Shown: piece after piece, positions 1 to 4,224 of the stretch
Layout: every line of letters starts with the position of its first letter
How positions within the stretch are numbered: position 1 is the first letter of the stretch
Origin: Sulfurimonas sp.
GTDB taxonomy: Bacteria; Campylobacterota; Campylobacteria; Campylobacterales; Sulfurimonadaceae
Length of the DNA stretch: 5,067 nucleotides
Direction of reading: 5' to 3'
Assembly (NCBI GenBank): GCA_015487435.1
Contig: WFPU01000118.1
Span: 1-5,067 of the forward strand
Notes under the pieces: generated by a model
What the model was told of the DNA's origin: nothing
Databases searched by the model: none
The model's input: only the letters and a program-made list of their open reading frames with translations
Made by a program: the position numbers and the translations under genes

Positions 1-2
1 AG

Positions 3-98
3 ATTTTTTACAACAGACAGAGATTACACTCTTCAAATAATTATATGTCTCCAGTTGAGTATGAAGAAAAAATGTTACAAAAAGAAATAGTCGCTTAA
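3..98 (+). CDS. IS3-family transposase OrfB, C-terminal end only (5' partial)
   Basis: The reading frame enters from the left edge and encodes about 31 residues before TAA at 96..98. It contains YNRQRLHSSNNYMSPVEYE, the classic C-terminal signature of IS3-family DDE transposases (YN..R.HS...Y.SP..YE), and then a short lysine/glutamate-rich tail ending EIVA. This segment lies after the catalytic DDE core (rve domain), so the catalytic residues are outside the window. OrfB catalyses cut and joining of the element ends, usually as an OrfAB frameshift fusion. It reads toward the inverted repeat at 114..137, the expected orientation. Too short for the standard ORF threshold but the motif is unmistakable. 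Confidence 0.8.
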   Translation: MFYNRQRLHSSNNYMSPVEYEEKMLQKEIVA

Positions 99-113
99 AG
101 AGTTATATTCTTT

Positions 114-137
114 CTCCTGTTTTTGGTTGACAGATCA
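114..137 (-). repeat. Terminal inverted repeat (right end) of the IS3-family element
   Basis: About 24 bases read on the minus strand as TGATCTGTCAACC followed by AAAAACAGGAG. The TGA-CTG start, CC pair and A-run fit IS3-family transposase-binding ends. The partner repeat would lie left of the window, so its boundary on the inner side is approximate. Confidence 0.6.
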
Positions 138-184
138 TATTATACCTTCTAATGGAATACAGTAAAAGGAAAATACTCTTTTTC

Positions 185-331
185 TTACTTATGTAGCTTT
201 ATCATAGTATTTTGAAATTTAGTATAGCTTCCATTACTTCCGTATTTACCTTCATAGACATCTAATAGGATGTTTTATTCAATATTTACAACCTTAAATG
301 ATTGTGCTATAAAACCACTAAAAATAGCAAA
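185..331 (-). pseudogene. Possible degraded gene remnant of unknown family
   Basis: Read on the minus strand, the frame ending in TAA at 185..187 gives a 29-codon stretch (188..274) with protein-like composition, containing LLDVYEGKYGSNGSYTKF and ending MIKLHK. It is interrupted upstream by an in-frame TAA (275..277), after which 18 more open codons (278..331, including FSGFIAQSFKVVNIE) continue to another in-frame stop, TAG at 332..334. No start codon with a ribosome-binding site is visible. I do not recognise the family. The glycine/tyrosine-rich ending looks more like real protein than random AT-rich translation, but in DNA this AT-rich the argument is weak. It may equally be chance. Confidence 0.3.
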
Positions 332-366
332 CTACTTAATAACTGTGCATGTTTTTTGTGCTATAA
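302..366. repeat. 11-base direct repeat, 54-base period
   Basis: The sequence ttgtgctataa occurs at 302..312 and again at 356..366. The 54-base period is a multiple of three, so both copies fall in the same minus-strand frame (reading TTATAGCACAA, i.e. 'IAQ' both times) as the possible gene remnant. Only two copies are seen; function unknown, could be coincidence. Confidence 0.4.
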
Positions 367-519
367 GACTGTCAATAGGCTTACATTTTGACAATATAGA
401 AAAATTTAATTTTTTTAAGAAAATAGATTTTATATAAGAAAAACAAAATTGTCTGTGAGACTACAATTACTTTTTGTTTTTTTATTTATTTTGAAAGTCC
501 CTATATTTAGGGGTTAAGA

Positions 520-603
520 TGGTGCACCTGAGAAGATTTGAACTTCCACACCGTTAAGTACGAGCCCCTCAAGCCCGCGCGTCTACCGTTCCGCCACAGA
601 TGC
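520..603 (-). tRNA. tRNA-Leu (anticodon GAG)
   Basis: The 84-nt minus-strand sequence folds as a class II tRNA. The acceptor stem is GCATCTG / CAGGTGC with one T-G wobble at pair 4, discriminator A and an encoded CCA. The D-stem is GCG/CGC with the tRNA-Leu loop GAACGGTAGA. The anticodon stem is CGGGC/GCTCG with one G-T wobble around the loop TTGAGGG, and the anticodon GAG is at 568..570. A long variable arm of about 13 nt follows, then a T-stem GGAAG/CTTCT around TTCAAAT. It reads leucine CUC/CUU codons. It lies downstream of atpE on the same strand but behind a strong terminator, with its own candidate promoter at 612..639. Its first 38 nt are repeated twice just upstream (646..683 and 706..743). 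All arms pair, so it is probably functional. Confidence 0.95.
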
Positions 604-611
604 ATTTAACA

Positions 612-639
612 ATTATTTGTTTCTTTTTCACTCAATCAA
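612..639 (-). promoter_or_regulatory. Candidate sigma70 promoter of tRNA-Leu
   Basis: On the minus strand TTGATT (634..639) and AATAAT (612..617) are separated by 16 bases. Transcription would begin a few bases before the mature tRNA 5' end at 603. It lies wholly in the 42-base gap between the intact tRNA and the nearest tRNA half. Match to consensus is 4/6 and 5/6; not tested. Confidence 0.45.
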
Positions 640-645
640 GGCATA

Positions 646-683
646 CCCTCAAGGTAGCGTGTCTACCGTTCCACCACAGACGC
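646..683 (-). pseudogene. tRNA-Leu 5' half, divergent allele (nt 1-38), likely attachment-site scar
   Basis: On the minus strand these 38 nt match tRNA-Leu nucleotides 1-38: acceptor strand GCGTCTG, TG, D-arm GTG-GAACGGTAGA-CAC, anticodon 5' strand CTACC and loop TTGAGGG with GAG anticodon. Homology stops after the last anticodon-loop nucleotide; no variable arm, T-arm or CCA follows. It differs from the intact gene at both sides of the D-stem in a compensating way (GTG/CAC instead of GCG/CGC) and in the anticodon stem (CTACC instead of CGGGC). It therefore derives from a different, formerly functional tRNA-Leu(GAG) gene. CTACC cannot pair with the present 3' half (GCTCG). By itself it cannot give a mature tRNA. 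Confidence 0.8.
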
Positions 684-705
684 ATATATTAACATTTTCA
701 CAATT

Positions 706-743
706 CCCTCAAGCCCGCGCGTCTACCGTTCCGCCACAAGTGC
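706..743 (-). pseudogene. tRNA-Leu 5' half, near-identical to the intact gene (nt 1-38), likely attachment-site scar
   Basis: On the minus strand these 38 nt equal nucleotides 1-38 of the intact tRNA-Leu(GAG) except for the acceptor strand, which reads GCACTTG instead of GCATCTG. GCACTTG would still pair with the 3' acceptor strand CAGGTGC of the intact gene, with one wobble moved by one position. As with the copy at 646..683, homology ends at the 3' edge of the anticodon loop. It sits 22 bases from that copy and 13 bases beyond the run of A's at the atpE terminator. Not a functional tRNA because the 3' half is missing. Confidence 0.8.
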
Positions 744-756
744 ATTAAAATAAAGT

Positions 757-793
757 AAAAAAAAGCCTAGCTTCTAAAAGAAACTAGGCTTTT
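757..793 (-). terminator. Rho-independent terminator of atpE
   Basis: Stem arms aaaagcctag (761..770) and ctaggctttt (784..793) pair perfectly over 10 bp. After one mismatch the stem continues for 4 bp (772..775 with 779..782) around a 3-base loop. On the minus strand the stem leads into a run of eight T's (764..757). It starts 26 bases after the atpE stop, so it closes the atpE transcript and insulates the tRNA region. On the plus strand only four T's follow, so it is mainly one-directional. Confidence 0.9.
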
Positions 794-819
794 GAGGTAT
801 CCTTAAATTAATTTAAAGA

Positions 820-1134
820 TTAGCCTAAATATGGGTTAGCATAAAGAGCGATTAATGCAATTACTAGTGCATAAATAACTTGTGCTTCAATCATTGCAAG
901 AGCGATGAACATTGTAGTCATTAGTTTAGCACCAAGACCTGGGTTACGAGCAGTACCAGCGATAGTAGCAGCAGCAGTATGACCCATACCGATAGCTCCA
1001 CCAAGAGCAGCAAGACCAAGACCAAGACCAGCAGCAATCATTGAATAAGCTTTAAGAGTTTGGTTAGCAACATCACCCTCAGATGCGAATGCAGCAGCAG
1101 AAAGAGCTACTAAAAGAATAAGAATTTTTTTCAT
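820..1134 (-). CDS. atpE: F0F1 ATP synthase subunit c
   Basis: A 104-residue proteolipid that forms the membrane c-ring of ATP synthase and carries ions across the inner membrane to drive rotation. Residues 1-17 (MKKILILLVALSAAAFA) look like a cleavable signal peptide, as in Campylobacterota AtpE. Helix 1 is glycine-rich (about 31-54, GLGLGLAALGGAIGMG). The polar loop carries R63-N64-P65. Helix 2 (about 70-99) holds the essential carboxylate E83 in MIEAQ. Alanine follows E83 rather than the Ser/Thr of Na+-type rings, which suggests proton coupling (inference). ATG at 1134 is chosen because GGAG lies 6 bases upstream and the product matches family length; a longer frame from 1209 would start inside the leader. 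atpE standing apart from the other atp genes is normal in this phylum. It probably has its own promoter near 1250 and ends at the terminator 757..793. Confidence 0.97.
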   Translation of the reverse strand: MKKILILLVALSAAAFASEGDVANQTLKAYSMIAAGLGLGLAALGGAIGMGHTAAATIAGTARNPGLGAKLMTTMFIALAMIEAQVIYALVIALIALYANPYLG

Positions 1135-1140
1135 AAAAAT

Positions 1141-1144
1141 CTCC
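1141..1144 (-). promoter_or_regulatory. Ribosome-binding site of atpE
   Basis: GGAG on the minus strand, 6 bases before ATG at 1134. It fixes the start at residue MKKILIL and rules out both the 129-residue frame from 1209 and the in-frame ATG at 1146, which overlaps this site. Confidence 0.8.
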
Positions 1145-1165
1145 ATTTTAAATTTTTTTACAATT

Positions 1166-1200
1166 TTGCTCGGATAGCGTAACCGCCCTACAGACAGCAA
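1166..1200 (-). promoter_or_regulatory. Possible stem-loop in the atpE leader
   Basis: TTGCT (1196..1200) and AGCAA (1166..1170) can pair, enclosing a second imperfect pairing of TAG..GCG with CGC-TA. It lies about 30 bases upstream of the atpE start, in the presumed 5' untranslated region. It could stabilise this abundant mRNA; no named RNA family is recognised, and the pairing is modest. Confidence 0.25.
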
Positions 1201-1246
1201 CCTAAACATAAATGCCTAGATTTCCCTACTAAAAATTGATGCGCGA

Positions 1247-1252
1247 AGTATA
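1247..1252 (-). promoter_or_regulatory. Candidate -10 element of the atpE promoter
   Basis: TATACT on the minus strand, preceded by strongly AT-rich DNA (to about 1283) without a convincing -35 box. This fits Campylobacterota sigma70 promoters, which often rely on the -10 and periodic AT tracts. It would give a leader of roughly 100 bases before the atpE ATG. Confidence 0.4.
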
Positions 1253-1283
1253 TCTAAATTGTAATAAAATATAGTTTAAGTTA

Positions 1284-1384
1284 GATCCTGAATCAAGCTC
1301 AGGATGACAATCAGTCATTCCAAACTTGTCAATTTGTCATTGCAAGCTTGTACCACAAGGGTATTACTTCGGTCATTTGGAATC
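1284..1384. repeat. Palindromic intergenic repeat (REP/MITE-like) between pnp and atpE
   Basis: Two inverted repeats sit side by side. ATCCTGA (1285..1291) pairs with TCAGGAT (1299..1305) over a 7-base loop. ATTCCAAA (1317..1324) pairs with TTTGGAAT (1376..1383), with an inner CTTGT/ACAAG pair (1325..1329, 1355..1359). The GTCATTCC..., GGATGAC and TGAGCTTGATTCAGGAT wording resembles dispersed palindromic repeats common in many bacterial genomes (from memory, not searched). It begins 18 bases after the pnp stop, where no standard terminator is visible, so it may end or protect the pnp mRNA 3' end (inference). Confidence 0.55.
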
Positions 1385-1401
1385 TTAAAAAAGCAAATTT
1401 A

Positions 1402-3570
1402 CTAAGCTCTTCCAAGTGAGATTTTATTACCCTTAAATTCTAAAATTTCAACACTTATCTCTTCACCTTCACTTAAAACATCTGAAACTTTATCAACTCT
1501 TTTATCAGAAATTTTAGAGATATGTAAAAGTCCATCTGTACCATCTGGTAGTTCTATAAATGCGCCAAAATCAACTATTTTTTTAACTTTTCCTGGATAC
1601 TTATCTCCAACCTCATACTTTATTTTAGTAATTCTAGGAGTATTTATAATTTTTTCAATATGTTCTCTCGCTCCAGATACACCAGTTTTATTTTTACCAG
1701 TTATTTTAACTTTTCCATCTTTTTTGTTAATATCTATGGCTACTTCAAATTTTTCAATCATCTCACGGATAGTTTTACCAGCTTGACCAATTATTTCACC
1801 TATGAAACCTGGATCTATATGAAAAAAGTCAGTATTTGGAAGGACACCATCATTAAATTCTATCTTAGACTCAGCTTCAATCATAATATCTATGATGTGG
1901 CTTCTGCCCTCTTTTGCTTGATATAATGCTTCTTTTAAAATTTCTAAAGAGACTCCACCAAGTTTAATATCCATCTGCATTGTAGTAATTCCATCTTTTG
2001 AACCAGTTACTTTAAAATCCATATCTCCATCATGATCCTCTAAGCCCATAATATCTGAAAGGATACAATAGTTATCACCATCACTAACCATACCCATAGC
2101 AATTCCAGCAATTATATCACTAGTCTCAATGTCAGCAGCTTTTAATGCTAAATATCCACCACAAACTGTAGCCATTGAAGATGAACCATTTGATTCTAAT
2201 ATTTCTGAAACTAAACGAACAGTTTGCCCATCTAAATTTATTATTGGTTCTAGTGCTCTTTTAGCTAAATTTCCATGACCCAACTCTCTTCTTTTAGTAC
2301 CCACAATAGGAGAAGCTTCGCCTACGCAAAAGCCTGGAAAATTATAATGAAGCATAAAATTTTCATTTTGTGTACCCTCACTTGTAAGTGTTTCAAACAT
2401 TTGAGCATCTTTTGCTCCACCCATAGTTAAAACAACTAAAGCTTGTGTTTGACCACGAGTAAATAGACATGATGAATGTGCATTAGGAAGTACATTTGTG
2501 CTAATAGAGATAGGTCTAATTTCTGTTAAAGCTCTACCATCTGCACGAATTTTTTCATTTAATATTTTAGCTCTAACTTGTTCTTTTTTAACTTTTTCTA
2601 TAGAATCTTTTAATTCTAATTCATCCCATCCCTCTTTAGTAAGAAGTATTTTTTTTCTAAGTTGTCTTAAGGCAGTTGAGCGTTCAGACTTTGCCATTTG
2701 ATTCATAGCAGATTTAATATCATCCATATGAAAATCTCTAACATATGACATCATATCTTCATTAAGTAGATGTGCTTTTAAATCTAGCTCTAAAGTCTCT
2801 TTTTGAAAATTTGAAAAAGAGACTTCATATTTAGCGTTTGATGAAAATAATGCTTTTTGCGTAATCTCTAAAACTTTTAAAAGCTCATCTTCAGCGATTG
2901 CATTTGATTTATGCTCAGATATGATAGCTGCTCCCATAGCAGGATCAAGCATTGGATCAACTATAACATTAGCCATATCAATATTTTCACCACCAAGTGT
3001 ACGCATCTCTATCATTAATAAGTCATTTTTAGTACCAGATAGATATAGATCTAAAGATGATTTTTTTAATTCACTTAAAGTAGGATTTAACACTATCTCA
3101 TCATCTATTTTTGCTGCACGAATTGCAGATACTGATGTATTTATAGCTATATCGCTAGTATATAATGCTGCTGAAGCTGCATTTAGTGCCAAAACTTGTA
3201 AATCTGATTCTGCATCTGCACTAAAAACCATAATTGTAATCTGCGTGGGATGCCCAAAACCTTTTGGAAAAAGTGGACGAAGAGAGCGATCAACTATACG
3301 AGATGTTAAAGTTTCAAAGTCACTTGGTTTTGTTTCACGTTTGAAAAATCCGCCAGGTATCTTTCCAGATGCGTACGTCTTTTCAATATATTGGACTGTT
3401 AATGGTAAAAAATCATCTTTTACTATCTCTGTTTCATCTATTACTACAGTTGCTAAAATTACAGTATCACCTGATTTTAACCACGCGCTTCCATTTGCTT
3501 GTCGTGCTACATCACCAAAATTATATTCTTCCGTTTTATTTGTTAGTTCTATACTTATATCATATTTCAT
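1402..3570 (-). CDS. pnp: Polyribonucleotide nucleotidyltransferase (polynucleotide phosphorylase, PNPase)
   Basis: A 722-residue cytoplasmic exoribonuclease that degrades RNA 3' to 5' with phosphate, releasing nucleoside diphosphates, and can also add tails; it acts as a trimer. Domain order is complete. First RNase PH core: about 8-145, with GGFFKRE at 73-79. Linker helical domain: about 240-325. Second catalytic core: about 340-555, with RADGR at 342-346, FTRGQTQAL at 370-378, KRRELGHGNLAKRAL at 426-440 and SNGSSSMA at 460-467. Metal/catalytic residues D512, D518 and K520 lie in EDHDGDMDFK, equivalent to E. coli D486, D492 and K494. KH domain: about 582-642, with GQAG at 595-598. S1 domain: about 653-720. 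The chain ends directly after S1, without the RNase E-binding tail of enterobacterial PNPase. Start ATG has GGGAG 7 bases upstream and overlaps the stop of the preceding gene as ATGA, indicating translational coupling. Confidence 0.98.
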   Translation of the reverse strand: MKYDISIELTNKTEEYNFGDVARQANGSAWLKSGDTVILATVVIDETEIVKDDFLPLTVQYIEKTYASGKIPGGFFKRETKPSDFETLTSRIVDRSLRPLFPKGFGHPTQITIMVFSADAESDLQVLALNAASAALYTSDIAINTSVSAIRAAKIDDEIVLNPTLSELKKSSLDLYLSGTKNDLLMIEMRTLGGENIDMANVIVDPMLDPAMGAAIISEHKSNAIAEDELLKVLEITQKALFSSNAKYEVSFSNFQKETLELDLKAHLLNEDMMSYVRDFHMDDIKSAMNQMAKSERSTALRQLRKKILLTKEGWDELELKDSIEKVKKEQVRAKILNEKIRADGRALTEIRPISISTNVLPNAHSSCLFTRGQTQALVVLTMGGAKDAQMFETLTSEGTQNENFMLHYNFPGFCVGEASPIVGTKRRELGHGNLAKRALEPIINLDGQTVRLVSEILESNGSSSMATVCGGYLALKAADIETSDIIAGIAMGMVSDGDNYCILSDIMGLEDHDGDMDFKVTGSKDGITTMQMDIKLGGVSLEILKEALYQAKEGRSHIIDIMIEAESKIEFNDGVLPNTDFFHIDPGFIGEIIGQAGKTIREMIEKFEVAIDINKKDGKVKITGKNKTGVSGAREHIEKIINTPRITKIKYEVGDKYPGKVKKIVDFGAFIELPDGTDGLLHISKISDKRVDKVSDVLSEGEEISVEILEFKGNKISLGRA

Positions 3571-4223
3571 TTTTTATCTCCCAATAATTTTTCTATTTTT
3601 TCTTCGTCAACATATTCTAACTCTTCGTAATACAAGGATGTCTCTACATAATCATCTATATCGTGTAAGAAAAATATTTCATCACAAAATGGATCTAAAA
3701 GTTCTAAAACATCACTTGGAATAACAGCAACTGCAATATATACAGCTTTTGGTTTTTGCGAAAGAATTGTCTTAAGAGCTGTCATAAACTTAAAACCACT
3801 TTCACTACCCTCATCTACAAGTAATACTATCTCATTTTCTACAGACTCAAAAGCTCTACCTTTTCTGTACTGATATACATAGCTTAAAATTTTTTCTTCA
3901 TGTTTTCTATGTGCTTCGCCATAAATATAATCGTATTGAATCTCAAAAGCATCTACAAGACTCTCATTTATAACAATAACTCCACCCTCAGATACACGAG
4001 CAATTTCACATTCATCATTATTTGGTGCCATAACTGGTTCTGAAAATAAAAACTCTATAGAATTATCATTTTTACCTTTAATATATGAAGCCAATTCAAG
4101 TCCGCCTCTTGAAACAGCTACTAATTTCCAGTTTTGATTTTTAAATTTATCTTTTGGAATAACTTCTAATAATTTTTCAGCTGCATCTTGACGATTTTTT
4201 AGTATCTTTTTTTTTTCTCTCAA
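3567..4223 (-). CDS. Predicted phosphoribosyltransferase (COG1926-like), divergent PRPP loop
   Basis: A 218-residue cytoplasmic protein of the type I phosphoribosyltransferase fold. Markers in order: ILKNRQDAAEKLL (7-19, family N-terminal helix), VAVSRGGLELA (35-45, substrate/pyrophosphate loop), APNNDECEIARVSEGG (66-81, like the family's AP.nPE.aiGAv.e.G), IVLLVDEGSESG (132-143, the PRPP-loop position), AVYIAVAVIPSD (160-171) and CDEIFFLHD (180-188) followed by YYEEL. The PRPP loop differs from the usual VDDG.ATG.T: the second Asp is Glu138, A-T is E-S, and the closing Thr is absent. Substrate is unknown, and activity may be altered. The start is TTG, supported by AAGGA 7 bases upstream and no nearby ATG. 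It follows lptD by one base and its stop overlaps the pnp start. A run of ten A's spans codons 3-6. Confidence 0.8.
   Translation of the reverse strand: MREKKKILKNRQDAAEKLLEVIPKDKFKNQNWKLVAVSRGGLELASYIKGKNDNSIEFLFSEPVMAPNNDECEIARVSEGGVIVINESLVDAFEIQYDYIYGEAHRKHEEKILSYVYQYRKGRAFESVENEIVLLVDEGSESGFKFMTALKTILSQKPKAVYIAVAVIPSDVLELLDPFCDEIFFLHDIDDYVETSLYYEELEYVDEEKIEKLLGDKK
3578..3582 (-). promoter_or_regulatory. Ribosome-binding site of pnp
   Basis: GGGAG on the minus strand, 7 bases before ATG at 3570. It lies inside the last codons of the upstream phosphoribosyltransferase gene, so pnp can be initiated independently as well as by coupling through the ATGA overlap. Confidence 0.75.
4207..4216 (-). 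repeat. A10 homopolymer at the 5' end of the phosphoribosyltransferase gene
   Basis: Ten consecutive A's on the coding strand cover codons 3-6 (E-K-K-K). Such tracts are prone to replication or transcription slippage. A one-base change would shift the frame after about five residues and could reduce expression and the coupling to pnp. Whether length varies is unknown from one sequence. Confidence 0.85.
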
Positions 4224-4224
4224 A

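Larger units (their letters stand above)
1..137 (+). mobile_element. Right end of an IS3-family insertion sequence (left part outside window)
   Basis: The fragment combines the last codons of an IS3-type transposase with a terminal inverted repeat about 15 bases after the stop codon. Read on the minus strand from 137, the end begins TGATCTGTCAACCAAAAACA, which resembles IS3/IS150-group ends (5'-TGA.CTG...CC..AAAA). On the plus strand the element therefore finishes in CA, as IS3-family elements do. The bases just outside are 'tat' (138..140), which could be one copy of a short target duplication, but the other end is not visible. Whether the element is intact cannot be judged. The exact subgroup is inference. 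Confidence 0.75.
138..519. other. AT-rich mostly non-coding stretch between IS3 end and tRNA-Leu
   Basis: No open reading frame of usable length or recognisable intact gene is present on either strand. The stretch is very rich in A and T with long T-runs near 411..417 and 474..483. It contains a possible gene remnant (185..331, minus) and an 11-base direct repeat (302..312 and 356..366). A small hairpin at 499..512 (CCCTA / TAGGG, 4-base loop) sits 7 bases beyond the 3' end of the tRNA but lacks a U-tract in the tRNA's direction. Taken with the IS end on one side and tRNA scars on the other, this looks like eroded genomic-island DNA (inference). Confidence 0.6.

Noticed and set aside
388..416. 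Plus-strand TTGACA promoter
   Set aside because: TTGACA at 388..393 has only a T-run at the correct spacing for -10, and no gene follows on that strand.
499..512. Terminator of the tRNA gene
   Set aside because: The CCCTA/TAGGG hairpin is only 5 bp and is followed on the tRNA strand by A-rich, not T-rich, sequence.
566..743. Three 38-base repeats with 22- and 42-base gaps as a CRISPR array
   Set aside because: Each repeat is a tRNA-Leu 5' half, the repeats diverge, and gap lengths are unequal.
646..743. Two additional full tRNA-Leu genes
   Set aside because: After the anticodon loop neither copy continues into a variable arm, T-arm, acceptor strand or CCA.
1135..1209. N-terminal extension of AtpE by 25 residues
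   Set aside because: The extension lies in the leader, includes the GGAG site of the true start, and would place charged residues before the signal-like helix seen in the family.
1660..1926. Plus-strand open frame inside pnp
   Set aside because: Antisense shadow of the KH/S1-coding region with no ribosome-binding site or protein-like pattern.
2498..2701. Plus-strand open frame inside pnp
   Set aside because: Antisense shadow of a conserved domain; no independent support.
3369..3587. Plus-strand open frame at the pnp start
   Set aside because: Low-complexity Leu/His-rich antisense translation of the pnp 5' end.
2921..3724. Plus-strand open frame of 267 codons overlapping pnp and the phosphoribosyltransferase
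   Set aside because: It is antisense to two clearly conserved genes, crosses their junction, lacks a recognisable product and is explained by their codon composition.
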